Below, piece by piece: positions 34,062 to 44,514 of a DNA stretch of 64,000 nt. The DNA is from Massariosphaeria phaeospora (Eukaryota > Ascomycota > Dothideomycetes > Pleosporales), in contig JAADJZ010000011.1 of assembly GCA_011032825.1 (NCBI GenBank), forward strand, positions 372,001 through 436,000, in the 5' to 3' direction. The translations under genes were made by a program, and so were the position numbers. A model generated the notes under the pieces. The model searched no databases and had not been told where the DNA came from. It saw only the letters and a list, made by a program, of their open reading frames with translations. Position 1 is the stretch's first letter, and each line of letters begins with the position of its first letter.

Positions 34062-35693
34062 ATGCATACAAAAACAACATCCTGTTCGCCATTGCCATCA
34101 ACGACTTGGGTATCCGCTGAGTTCAAAGCCTACTACGATAAGTATTGGGAAAACTACCAACAAGCTGAAGAGGACGATGATTACCAAGAAGACTACCGGT
34201 ACTTCTATCCCCAAGAGATACTAGATCATTTCGACAAAGAGGGCTACGACAACACACCACCCATAGATCAGTGTGACCTGATCGATGATCAAGTGCACGA
34301 GATATTCAATGCCTCAAATTGGGTAAGTCCCTTGCCAACCGAGGGATTTCTCTTCGAGATTCGACATGCGCTGAGTCTAGTCAGTAAGGTACTGGCTCAT
34401 GACGATACACTTGATTGGTTTGTGGCCCTCTATTTCAGCCAGTCTAAGTACAATGCAAATATCCGAAAATGCCATTATCCCCCTACCATCACAGAGAATC
34501 GAAGAGGTATAGTTCGGCGGGAGCTCCGCAACCTTGCTGGCAAAATCAAATTCACATTCCTCAAGGAAAACGACATCGGTGATTGCAGTGGCACAACCTA
34601 CGCCTGGCTTTCCTACCTCTGCCAGATTTACGAAGAAGACTATTTCCGAAAGACTCAAACTAGCCTTTTTAACCGCGATTGGTACGACTCCTTCGACAAC
34701 AACGTCCAGCCGACCATTTGCTTTGCGATTGGCCTCTATCACTCCGTGATGGCGCGCAACGTATCAGAAAGTTCGCGCATGCGCCAGCAACTACGCATCG
34801 CTGCACTATTACTTCACGAACTTGCACACGCGTGCTGTTTCTTATGGCTGAAGGGCGACGCAGATTGGATTGAGCCGATAGTCGGAGAGCATGATACGTT
34901 TCCCGAGGTCGGTATCTCGCTTGAAAGAAGTGTGTTTGGAGCGTCGGTGTGTGGGTACGGGACGGAAGTGCTAACATCTATGCCTCTGGAATTGAGGTAT
35001 CCTTTACCGAATACGGAGTTGAAGTGTGGAGTGCCTCTGAAGTTCTATGTGCCTATGGCAAGGGTGTATCAGTGGTTTCTGAAAACTAGTTGGGAAGGTG
35101 TGAGCACCGCGGTTCAGCAAAAGTTACCGCCTATTCATTCTGACGCCGACATTCCGGCGCTTTTCGAGCTGCAACGGTTCATGGACGGATGCTGGATCAC
35201 AATGTACTACTATCAAGGCCAAGTTTCCGCGTTCGATGACACCGGTAAGCCAATAATGCTCGAACGAGAATTTTCCTCTTTCGACGATGGCGCACCGAGT
35301 ACAATTGCAGAGATTGCGAAACGATACTTGCCCTTGTGGAAAGCGGACCTCCAATGTGCAGCACGTGGTGGGCATATCGGCTATTGGGCTGACAAGCACG
35401 TGTACTGGGACCTCGCTAGTATCGAAAAAAGCGAGGACGCTTTTGAAATGACCGACATACACAATCATGTTTTCGACATCCAAGCTAACAGTAGTCGAGC
35501 GAAACGGCAATATGGGAAGCGGGGAAGGAGGAAAACAAAACATCACTGGAGAAATCCGCGTGCAAAACCCAAGCTTCATTTAGTAGCTAAGGGAGGAGAC
35601 CGGCGATTCAGTCGTATATCGGGGAAGTCCAAATTCTTGTTTCGCCCGAAATTGAGGGCGTGGACTTTGGAGGAGTTGACATTGGCGAAGTGA
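34062..35693 (+). CDS. Putative HExxH metallopeptidase-like protein, copy A
   Basis: Single exon, 543 residues, no described family that I can name. The zinc-binding signature is H252-E253-L-A-H256 in LLLHELAHA, followed by a conserved PEVGISLERSVFGA block whose glutamates (E282, E288) are candidate third ligands as in gluzincins. No signal peptide or propeptide is visible, so it is probably intracellular. The C-terminus is strongly basic (SRAKRQYGKRGRRKTKHHWR), unlike copy B. In-frame ATGs exist at 33885 and 34003, but a TATA box at 34000 and alignment with copy B (TTWVSAEFKAYYDKYWE against PTWSSPEIQQAFHNYWQ) favour 34062. Catalysis is inferred from the motif only. Confidence 0.7.
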   Translation: MHTKTTSCSPLPSTTWVSAEFKAYYDKYWENYQQAEEDDDYQEDYRYFYPQEILDHFDKEGYDNTPPIDQCDLIDDQVHEIFNASNWVSPLPTEGFLFEIRHALSLVSKVLAHDDTLDWFVALYFSQSKYNANIRKCHYPPTITENRRGIVRRELRNLAGKIKFTFLKENDIGDCSGTTYAWLSYLCQIYEEDYFRKTQTSLFNRDWYDSFDNNVQPTICFAIGLYHSVMARNVSESSRMRQQLRIAALLLHELAHACCFLWLKGDADWIEPIVGEHDTFPEVGISLERSVFGASVCGYGTEVLTSMPLELRYPLPNTELKCGVPLKFYVPMARVYQWFLKTSWEGVSTAVQQKLPPIHSDADIPALFELQRFMDGCWITMYYYQGQVSAFDDTGKPIMLEREFSSFDDGAPSTIAEIAKRYLPLWKADLQCAARGGHIGYWADKHVYWDLASIEKSEDAFEMTDIHNHVFDIQANSSRAKRQYGKRGRRKTKHHWRNPRAKPKLHLVAKGGDRRFSRISGKSKFLFRPKLRAWTLEELTLAK

Positions 35694-36069
35694 GTTCCCT
35701 TGGACGGATGTACTTTGACGATAGATGCTGGGTATTTGGGTATATTCAGGTTTACTACCTGTAGTGCGGCGATGACATCTTTTCAAGTGGGAGACAGATT
35801 CACTCCGTCTTGATGTTCCCGCCACAAGGCCCCAAATCTTAAACATAAACTTATCTAAAAGTTTCAGGATTAGGAGTGTGTAGCTGTGAGAATCCGCACA
35901 ATGCTATTTTTATCCTTCTCTCCATTCCCTCGTTGACCAGAAATAAGCATTGAACTTACACTATGCTGCCAACATTGTGGATATCTGCTCACGCTCCCAA
36001 AGCGTACTATAAGTATTATCCTCATCTTGCACAGTTGTGCTACTTGTCACTACAGATTCCTACATAACC
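35694..36069. other. Spacer between the HExxH paralogues, with TATA box
   Basis: 376 bp. Contains TATAAG at 36008-36013, 62 bp before the copy B ATG. Otherwise A+T-rich with no ORF of note. Confidence 0.5.
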
Positions 36070-37449
36070 ATGTCTTCCAACGATCAACAACACTCAACCC
36101 CACCAACGTGGTCATCACCCGAAATTCAACAGGCCTTTCATAATTATTGGCAAACCCCGGAATATCGAAAAGCCGCAAACCAACAGAACTTCTTCGACGA
36201 TTGGACTATGAGCGAGCTCCAATGGACTTATAACCCTCCTGAGCCATGGTATTCAATATTTTATGAATGTCCCATGATGGGGCTCGAAGAATTCAATGAT
36301 GGCATTATTCACTCTATATTCCGTCGATCGAACTGGATCACTGATTTGCCGAAGATGGACATGGCGTATGAAGCCATGCGCCCCGCACTACGAGTCGCTA
36401 CAGAGTTTCTGATGCATGATGAATTCATGGATTGGTGGGTCCATGTCCGTTTTGCCGAGCTTACCGACTACAGTCGTAAAACTTATCTCGAGAATCGAAG
36501 CAAGAAAGCTGGTCCAGAGGCGAAGCAACAAGTCAAGGAAGAATTGCAAGCTTTTGCCGACAAAGTGCGCTTCACATGGTCTACGCCTGCGCCTCCACAA
36601 GGAGCTTTGGCCTTCCATTGCCCGACCATACCGATTCTTGCATGGCACATCGGGGATCGCAAACTAGCTGAGGGATATGCCAATCGATATCATCAAAACC
36701 CATACATTAGGTCAACCATATTCTTAGACATGGGATGGTATCACCGAATTCTAGCTGATGGGCCCACAGTCAACCAGAATTTGCGGTGCCAGATGCATCT
36801 TGCAACGACCCTACTCCACGAACTTGGTCATGCCTGGTATTCCCAGTGGCAAACGGAGCGTGTTGAACCCTTTGCGTATGTGTCTGACCTGGTCCCTGAG
36901 ATGGGGTTTTCCCTTGAGATAGCTTTATTTGGGGCACTCCTTGAGGGCGCTGATGCCCGCATGACATCGTTACTACCACTGGTCTCTAAACGCATCGAGG
37001 ATAGGTGGCCCGTTCCGGTGGATATATTCACGTTGGTGCCGATGACTTGGGTGCAGCAGTGGTTTCAAAAACGTACTTGGCAAGATATCCCGACGTTGAG
37101 GGCTAACGGTGCTCTGCGCCTGGCTAACACCAACGATCGCACAGCATCCGTGCTGAGGGTGATATTCGACTCTCAGGTGGGCACGTTGTTGAGAAAATGG
37201 GACTTCGAGAGCTATGCACAAGATTCCCAGGAAAACTCCGCATCAGGATTGAGTGTTGCAGAACGCTACAAGAATGAGTGGTTTCGGGATGCTAAGAAAG
37301 CTTTCCAGGTCAATGCGCTACCTGACCGTTACTACAAACCAACGGAGTTCGCGCAACACTTTCGTAGTTATGTACCACCGCCCTGGGCATTGACTGCCAA
37401 CAAAACTGACGAGGACTTGCCACAATTCTCTATTCGCGATAAAAATTAA
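36070..37449 (+). CDS. Putative HExxH metallopeptidase-like protein, copy B
   Basis: Single exon, 459 residues, a diverged tandem paralogue of copy A. H250-E251-L-G-H254 in LLHELGHAW carries the HExxH motif, followed by VPEMGFSLEIALFGA, equivalent to PEVGISLERSVFGA of copy A (E277 and E283). Other shared blocks are the N-terminal W-E/Q-Y region, RSNWITDLP (ASNWVSPLP in A), LMHDEFMDWWVHVRFAEL (LAHDDTLDWFVALYFSQ in A) and MTWVQQWFQKRTW (MARVYQWFLKTSW in A). It lacks the basic tail of copy A. An in-frame ATG at 36037 would add 11 residues. The pattern E-G-S-E after HExxH is one I associate with uncharacterised fungal proteins. Confidence 0.72.
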   Translation: MSSNDQQHSTPPTWSSPEIQQAFHNYWQTPEYRKAANQQNFFDDWTMSELQWTYNPPEPWYSIFYECPMMGLEEFNDGIIHSIFRRSNWITDLPKMDMAYEAMRPALRVATEFLMHDEFMDWWVHVRFAELTDYSRKTYLENRSKKAGPEAKQQVKEELQAFADKVRFTWSTPAPPQGALAFHCPTIPILAWHIGDRKLAEGYANRYHQNPYIRSTIFLDMGWYHRILADGPTVNQNLRCQMHLATTLLHELGHAWYSQWQTERVEPFAYVSDLVPEMGFSLEIALFGALLEGADARMTSLLPLVSKRIEDRWPVPVDIFTLVPMTWVQQWFQKRTWQDIPTLRANGALRLANTNDRTASVLRVIFDSQVGTLLRKWDFESYAQDSQENSASGLSVAERYKNEWFRDAKKAFQVNALPDRYYKPTEFAQHFRSYVPPPWALTANKTDEDLPQFSIRDKN

Positions 37450-38179
37450 GTCCTGTTTACTGTGTTCCCTTACCGCAATATATCACACGGACTAGATCTC
37501 TATCTATTTCGTAAGCAAATGATATTTATCTTGTTTGACTAGTAGATAATGTTCTATAGACGTTAAGGAGATGACAGTAAACTAACTTAAGATTTTCACA
37601 TGAGTCTTTTCTTTGTAATAAAGCAATATATTCCCTTAATCTGTTTACTAAGTACACTGCTTATACAAGAGCGCAGCTGTGAGGAATCAATCCTCTTAAT
37701 AACACCTTAAGAATTTTAATCTTAATCGTCGTATGGACTATGTAATTACGTTTGAGTATTCCTTACTCATAAGACTATATTTAAAGACTTGAATCACCAA
37801 TCTTCAATCTCGTACATGAACGGTAACTGAACATTAAATTTAGAAAGACAATTGTGACGGAGCGTAAACATTAGTTCTGGTATTTCTATTTCTCGTGCAA
37901 TTAGCTATCCATTCTACGGTTTAACAACGAGAGTGATAACTTGGATGATGAACACTGTAATATATGCACCAAAGGGGCTATCGTGTAAGTGCCAATATGT
38001 ATTCCGTGTAGCCAACTTATATATATACCAGTAAAATTTGTACGTAGCAATAACTCCCTGCCCATAGAAAATGAATAGGATAGTGCCAGAAAGGAGTGAA
38101 TTCCGCTAATCAAGGATGCAATCTAATCGAAGAAACAAAGTCAGGAGGTATCCCGAATTTTCTACCTCATATCGATCTC
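37450..38179. other. A+T-rich intergenic region, convergent ends
   Basis: 730 bp, the most A+T-rich part of the window by eye, with no coding signal. It separates copy B from the converging protease gene. Possibly a degraded element, but I see no terminal repeats or open frames. Confidence 0.45.
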
Positions 38180-40956
38180 TCAGCGACGGGAGTTTCTTGG
38201 TCTAGGCATAGGTTGAGGTGGAAGCCCAGCAACTACATTCCCAGGCGTAGTCGGTGGAAGCGGAACGATGTTTGCCCCGGGTGGTGCAGGCGGAAGCGGA
38301 ACGATATTTGCCCCAGGTGGTGCAGGCGGAAGTGGTCCTGAATGAGCTTGGCCAGCTCTAGGAAGTTCCATTTTCTTGCCCAAGGTGGCTTCAATTGCCT
38401 GAATTATAAGCCGGATGGGAATAACAGCAGAAAATATCCCGGTTCCACCCCAATGCAGGCCAACGAGTCTTCTTTGGCTGTCCAAAACAAACGAGCCCGA
38501 ATCGCCGGCTCGACTGAACAGAGGGGTGGGTAGAAGCCCGAACACCAACATGGTGTATATAGTTGAGGGGGCGCCTGGCTGAGGGGTATGCCCTAGTCGT
38601 TTAAAGAGGGTTGATGTACTCATCAGCATTGGCGTGGAATGCACCTTTCCTCTTTTGGCACGTTCTTTACCACCCATTCGACCAATTTTCCAGACATCCA
38701 TGCCTGAGACCAGGTCTCCGAAGTCTTCCGCAGGGTTGAGGTCGATACCGGCGATGGGTTCATGGGAAACTTCTTGACGAGCCAATGCGGACAGTTCCTA
38801 TAACAGTTTTAGTAACCGGACCAATACAATCTATGGAGGGAGGTTCTTACTTTGGATATATTGAGAGCTCGCCTGCCAGTAGTGTTTCTGATTACCGCCC
38901 AGTCGACATACCACTTGCGAGCCTTATAACATGGAGCCCCTGGGGTTGGACTGGTATAGTCGCTTGGGTTCCAGTATAGCGAGTAACGTTCAATGTTTCC
39001 GTATATCAGTGCTGCTTCTTGCAATGCGGAGCTACGATTAAGTCCCGGTACCGGTGCACGACCGCCTACACCTAGGTGCACCGAACGTAAGCGGTGATAG
39101 GTCTGGACGATGTCGATCATGCTGCGCAAATTCTCAGCTCCTGGTCCGGTCCGGATGAGGGTATCCAGCATGCCGATGAACCCATTTAGAGTTTGGTTCT
39201 GGACCAGAGGAGACAGCTCCCCAGGTCCTTGATTAGAGACGAACTTGACAATCTTGATAGCGGCATTGCAATGCGTTCCAAGATTCGGGTCTTGCGGTTT
39301 AAACGCCTCCATGACCTTGACCAGATCCGAGGCATTTGCAAAGTCAAATTTCGGGTTTCTGAGGCTGGATTGCACATCTCGCAAATCGGGAATGGTGACT
39401 TTGGGTGATAGTTGAGGGGGATAATTGGCGGATTTAATTGGCCCAAAGTCTTAAAATATTAGCAAGCGGGTGGCCAAAAGCATAAATGCGGCAAGAAGGG
39501 CATGTACTCACTACTCGGATCAAGGCCAGCACCTTTTAAGACGCAATGTCCGTTTGTAAGAGCATACTCATCATTGTCAAGTAGCATAAATCCTCCGATC
39601 GTACCGTCACACCCTGGTTCGCCAAGCTCGAGAGGATTATTGATTTTCAGGGAAGTCCTATAGTCATTGGGGTCTGGAGGTAGTGAGAATGATGGCGGTG
39701 GTGGAGGATTATGTACGGGCGGCTCAGGCGGCAAGGGTGGCTCGACTGGTGCGTCTGGTTGAGGTGGAATCACAGGTCCTTCTCTACGTCTTCCACTCGA
39801 ACTCGGGAGACGATTACTCGAGGTTCTGTTGCCTCGTGTATCGGACGGCTGGTAGGGATCCATTCCCAGCCAAATTGGCTCCTTGTCAACCTCCACGTCG
39901 AGTTCTGGGCTGGCGATTTGCCTTATCTTGCCCTTGATAGGTTCCATAGCCTGTGTAACTTCAGTCACTGAGATTAGGATAGTCGGCTTGCCCGCTTCTT
40001 GGCTTTTCCCCATTCGATATGCACACACACTGATCCAGGAGATCTTTCCTTCACTCAACATTGTCGCAATCTGCTCTTCGATCTTTTCGTACTTGCTGAT
40101 AGCCCCAGCGTCAACTTGAGGATCAAAGGGATATTTACCAGCAGATGGGTCGGCTACGCTTTATGTCAATAAACTCGGGGTCATACATTGTGGAAAGGGT
40201 TACTTACCTGAATAGGGGTTAGGACTCGCACCACTAGTAGTGGTAGCTTTAGGATCGAAGGAAGATTTAACACCAGTATCTGGGGCTGAGGAGGTCTTCA
40301 CAGGAGGAACTAGTGGACCTGTTGAATTGGGGGTCTTCGAAGGATCGTTCACCGGTTGTGAACCCGGTATAGTGTTGTATTTGGTCTCTGTGACAGGTCC
40401 TTGACTAGTAACGCCGTAGATAGCATCGGCAACTGACCCGAGAGCTGTTGCAGCAGCCTGGTGTACTGTTTCTAATAAGTATACCCATTTGTAGTAATTC
40501 TTAGATGGACATACGATGGTCTTGGGGTTCGTGTGCTACGGTATGGTAAGCCTACTATAGATATAATACTGAAACAAGTAACCCACATTGAAACGGGTTG
40601 GACTGGTTCGTCACCGTAGAACTAGCAGCCCCAAACGGAGTTCTCTGTTTAATGGGAGCAACACTGCTCGACGGAACTGTTTTCGGAAGCTTGGGAGATG
40701 AAGCATTTACTGGATTTTCTTTGGCGGATGTAGAGGTCTTTAGTGGAAGGGCTTTGGCTGTTGTGGAAGTATTTTGAGGAATAGGTGGCTTTATCGGAGT
40801 GTTCTGACTTGTTTGAGACCCCAGAGAGGGTTTCCCCGCTGTGGAGTTTGCTGGAGGTGGAACTTTCGCTCGCGGTGGTGGTGGTTTCGCTGGCGGTGGA
40901 CCGGGCAGCTTAGGAGCTGCACCGCTTACTCCCAACTTCGGTGGGGGTGGCATCAT
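38180..40956 (-). CDS. PA-clan trypsin-like serine protease with proline-rich arms
   Basis: Six exons: 40956-40587, 40535-40515, 40471-40208, 40153-39512, 39449-38851 and 38797-38180, 837 residues. Exon 2 is only 21 nt, which keeps frame between NPFQS and QTVHQAAATALG. The N-terminal 120 residues are Pro/Ser/Lys-rich. A second proline-rich linker (PPLPPEPPVHNPPPPPS) precedes the protease fold: H421 in LTNGHC and S732 in RAGDSGSFV match the chymotrypsin-type general base and nucleophile, with GIDLNPAEDFGD as a possible acid region and VGLHWGG after the serine. The base and nucleophile are 311 residues apart because a largely helical insert (exon 5) lies between them. No signal peptide. The tail has a 12-residue repeat (PLPPAPPGANIV). 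Trypsin-like domains occur as effectors of fungal NLR-type proteins, but no NTPase is attached here. Confidence 0.78.
38253..38324 (-). repeat. 36-bp tandem repeat in the protease tail
   Basis: Two nearly identical 36-bp units (38253-38288 and 38289-38324), with a partial third beyond, encode PLPPAPPGANIV repeats at the C-terminus of the protease. Confidence 0.8.
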
Positions 40957-41419
40957 GTGATTGAGAATAGAGACTCGAGTTAACAAGTTGAAGGTAGTAG
41001 AAGAATGAACGCTTTTATGGTTCTTAGTAGGCCATAACAGAAGGTAGCGACGCAGACCTGTATTTCGAAGGTAAGACCCCACCTCAGCCGATGAGTGATG
41101 CTTAGCATGCTGAGTGGTGCGTCACGCCGTTTAAATGTCTGGCTGGTGGCGGTCGAATGACCTATAGTTTGGGAGCGATAACATGTTCAGCTGATATCGA
41201 AGGCGTCATCAAAACGTTGCGCACGTCAGCAAATACTCGTCATCAAGTTTGACTGTCAGTTAGATAGGTCTATATTTAGCGTCTTGTGCAAGCTTTCAAG
41301 CCAGTACATAAGAACCCATGATTAGACTCACGGATCTATTAAACTATGCAACCAGTTTGTGCCCTGATAACACCTCTAATTTTCTCATATATCCTTCTGG
41401 TTACTACTTATTCACCATA
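40957..41419. promoter_or_regulatory. Divergent promoter: protease / small GDGG protein
   Basis: 463 bp between divergent starts. CTATATTTAG at about 41269 is a possible TATA element for the rightward gene. An in-frame ATG at 41318 could extend that gene by 34 residues. Confidence 0.45.
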
Positions 41420-41830
41420 ATGGCCGCAGCCGTTCTCCTTCCAATCGCGACCCAAGCCGGTCAGTCAATACTCCAGGAGGTTTCAGGCAATCTTATGAAT
41501 CTTGTCAGCAACGGAATCAAACAACTGTTCAACAACAAAGCCGATCAAGCGTTCAGAAGCGGGTGGACGCAGCAACAACTCGGCATTCAGGCTGCGAAAT
41601 ATCCAGGCAAGAACATCTTGGTTATATTCACCAAACATCAGCAGAATTTCACCAATAGCCAGGTTGAGCAACTGGTCTGCGAATGTCCCTCAGGAGACAA
41701 ATACATCTACACCGGTTACGCGTTTGAGGAGGGTGACCTCACCAATGAAGGGGATGGGGGTTATTTGAACTGGGCCTTCACAGGACACTTCGACCGAAAT
41801 GGAAACAAGGTCCATTTTAACAAGCAGTAA
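41420..41830 (+). CDS. Small uncharacterised protein with GDGG-NWAF signature
   Basis: Single exon, 136 residues from the ATG at 41420 (CATAATGGCC context); an upstream in-frame ATG at 41318 would give 170. The N-terminus (AAAVLLPIATQAGQSILQE) is mildly hydrophobic but not a clear signal peptide. The body reads YPGKNILVIFTKHQ, then YIYTGYAFEEGDLTNEGDGG and YLNWAFTGHFDRNGNKVHF. The combination K-N-hydrophobic-H near the start and GDGG-NWAF-G-F-RNG at the end is a recurring pattern I believe I have seen in small fungal proteins of unknown function, without a confident family name. Two cysteines (CEC). It is divergent from the protease gene. Confidence 0.7.
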   Translation: MAAAVLLPIATQAGQSILQEVSGNLMNLVSNGIKQLFNNKADQAFRSGWTQQQLGIQAAKYPGKNILVIFTKHQQNFTNSQVEQLVCECPSGDKYIYTGYAFEEGDLTNEGDGGYLNWAFTGHFDRNGNKVHFNKQ

Positions 41831-42654
41831 AGTACGAACCCTAACTGATAGCGCTATACAGATGACTGACTTCAACCAGCGTCGAGCTCGGATAATCTGG
41901 ATTTACTGCCTTTTTGTGACGGGGTGGGCTTAGGGTTCTCTCAAACAGCCAATGCAAAGCGAAATCTCCGCAAAAATAGAACATCGCAATCATTGCATAC
42001 TCGTAGCCTTTTGATTTAAGTCTTTCACTGCTTCCACCAGACCTGTTAATTCCCAATTTGAGTTTGCTGGGTCGCATAACATATCGTCATGCAGCTTAAT
42101 GATTTGAAGATAGGGCCGATTCCATGCCTGTACAGCGATGTTAGCTATCATGAATTGAAACTTAGTCATACCAATCAATGTATTTTGGCACTCGATAGTA
42201 TTTTGTAGCATTTATAACGCTCAAGATTCCCTACAAAAAAAACTTCTGTTGTATGCAAACACTCAATGTACCACAGCATACTAGTACAACCACGAATGGG
42301 AGATATGTGAAACCAGTTGTGGGGAAAAATCAATTTGATGAGCAAAATAAAACGTGTATAACCAAAGCTCCAACTGTATTAAGACCTGACACACTCCGCC
42401 CATACCCTTGATAACTGAATCTTTCCATAGCTAGAAAAAAATTGAACCACAGTCATTGTATATGTTGCGGGACCAGTACGACCTGGACTTGTTCCTAGGA
42501 TACACGGAAAGATTTCGAGGTTTTGGAGGAGGAGGAGAGCTGCAAAAATGACCGGAATGAATAGGAGCATGGCTAATAGTAAGAAAAGTGTTGTGATTAG
42601 AAGAATGATACACATGACCACTACTAACCATAGAAGCATCATGTGTCTCAAACT
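41831..42654. other. A+T-rich gap with possible small ORFs on the minus strand
   Basis: 824 bp. Two minus-strand frames deserve mention, neither accepted as a gene. At 42211-41990 a 73-codon ORF contains intron-like signals (GTATGA, GCTAAC, TGTACAG) but splicing shifts it to an early stop. At 42643-42379 an ATG-ATG ORF encodes a very hydrophobic stretch (LLWLVVVMCIILLITTLFLL) immediately behind the next gene's stop, so it may be only the 3' UTR of that gene. Confidence 0.35.
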
Positions 42655-43337
42655 TCACTGGGGTCTGGGCTGGCCAGGCTGGCCATCAGCTCCCGGAGCG
42701 CCCTGTTGATTTTGAGCTTGCGAGGTAGGATGAGATTGGTCGAGATGCTCAAAGGATTCAAGCGCAGCACCACTCGAATGGACGATCTTGGAAAGGAGCA
42801 AGATCCCAGTATGAATCAAATTGTGTATATCATAGGGCTTGACAGGATCCGCTGGATTGTTTAAGTCAGTATCGTACGACGAGGAGGTATCTTTCCCGAT
42901 TAGAATACACGCTTACCTCCCTTGTGGTGCAATCCCTGCAAGATCATCTTGTGGTGAGGATCATCGTGCGGCTTTGTGTATGCGGGGTGGAACTGGCCGT
43001 GGTATGCGGGAGCGGCCGGAGTTCCTTTCTGGATGGCACTGTGCTCAGATGGTGGCTGTCCCTGAGCTCCCGCTCCTTGATGAGCGTCAGGTTGACTTGG
43101 CTGAGCCTGTTCGTTGATCCCCTGGTTCTCCCCATATCCTTGATTATCACCGTACTGCGCGTTTCCAGCCGCAGAAGGATTGCCATACTGTTCGGCACCG
43201 GCTCCGGAAGGGTTCTCATACTGCTCGTTTCCGGGTTGGCTCGGATTTCCATATTGCTCACTTCCGGGCTGCGCTTGACTACCGTACTGCTGCTGCTGCT
43301 GGTCATACAAGTTTGGGCTTTGATACTGGGCGGCCAT
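42655..43337 (-). CDS. Q/G/N-rich protein with EQYGNPS repeats
   Basis: Two exons, 43337-42917 and 42851-42655 (65-bp intron), 205 residues. The first half is low complexity with four degenerate repeats built on [EA]QY[GE][ND]: SEQYGNPS, NEQYENPS, AEQYGNPS and NAQYGDNQ. A short conserved-looking core follows (AYHGQFHPAYTKPHDDPHHKMILQGLHHKG), His-rich with seven histidines, then a helical part (PYDIHNLIHTGILLLSKIVHSS) and a Gln/Gly-rich end. No signal peptide or membrane span. TATATATA on the minus strand near 43463-43471 lies about 126 bp upstream. Such Y/Q/G repeats can be disordered or condensate-forming, which is speculation. Function unknown. Confidence 0.75.
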
Positions 43338-44514
43338 GGTGCTTAAAGAGGATTGATGTCGCCAAACAAGATATGCTCCGAGAGACAAAGGTCGTTTTCT
43401 GTTGGAGGGAACAGGCTCCAGTTTCGATGTGCAGTCTTGCAAAGGGAAGATAATTGATTGATGATATATATACCTCAAGCAGCGGTAAGTCAAAGGGTTT
43501 TATGGTTTTCCGAAGCTCAAGCAACTTTCCACTCTCTTAGTGGGATGCGGTGTCCTGGTTTCCCACTCTATTTTTGGAATCCACTAAGCTCATGAGTGCC
43601 AGCCCACTGACTAGATGCTGATTCTACAATTCGCACGGTCACGACTTGTGGTAGCGTGGAATTCTGACGTCCAGGGCTTGTAAGCAAGCCAATGTGGCGC
43701 CTCTTTGTGCGCGAGGTGCGAAGCTGATGAACCCGTGACCCATGCTTACCCGTAGTGAGATTAAGCTTCCCAAGCTTTTACTACCAAGTGACATATATTC
43801 CGAATGTAGTATCGAGCGAATAATTGATCTCGTCAGCAAAGCTTATTCACGCGCCAACTGGTGGAAGTCAGCGCTAACAGGAGGCTGATAACCACGCGAT
43901 TATTAAGATCCACCAACTTCATGACGTCCACAATGACACTTATTGCATCCGAGATTGGATCATACTCTATGCCAGTAATGAGTCATTGTGCATAAGCAGT
44001 CATGGTGGCACATTATTCGCAGAGAACACGTCCAATCCAAGCCGTGGTAAAAAGCACATAGGTGTCGAGGTAAGCATATCCATAGTTGAGCAGGTGGCGC
44101 TCCTGATCGGCAATACACGTATTCATGCGCGATGACTCACTACATATGGTAATCCCTGACTATCCGTCTTACCTTCTTACGCGTCAAAACGCTAGTTTAA
44201 AATCAGTGATCTACTTTTCACCACGCTCTCCTCTTGATCTCACACTATTGGCGATGAATCGGCAGTTCAGCTTTGCTCAAGAGAATGAAGTTCTCCACGT
44301 CGACATCCATGTGGAAGGGCGTTTCAAAACCCCGGCACCCGGTGATGGAGACATTGTTGATCTAAGTTCGTCACTGCCTGATTTCGAGTGTCCAAAAGAC
44401 GGCTTTGGCAACAACACTGATGGTAGAGCGGACTGTTATGTTGGACTCCAGCACAGTTACTGACAGCATCCAGGGCGCCTCTTGGGGTCTTCAAATGTAC
44501 CTCGCACCAACGAC
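43338..44514. other. Intergenic region with one unexplained ORF
   Basis: About 1.2 kb. A plus-strand ORF at 44125-44463 (112 codons) is in the same frame as the next gene but separated by a TGA at 44461; I found no plausible intron that removes the stop, so I do not join it. The frame has AENEVLHVDIHVEG-like sequence with no recognised domain. The rest shows nothing. Confidence 0.4.

Noticed and set aside
41990..42211. Small spliced gene on the minus strand
   Set aside because: Good splice signals but the spliced frame ends after about ten codons, and the unspliced one is unrecognised.
42379..42643. Hydrophobic small membrane protein
   Set aside because: Starts 12 bp beyond the stop of a same-strand gene and has no promoter of its own; more likely 3' UTR.
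44125..44463. Upstream exon of the Pro/Gln-rich gene
   Set aside because: Same frame but a TGA separates them; available donors either shift frame or leave an intron of 24 nt.
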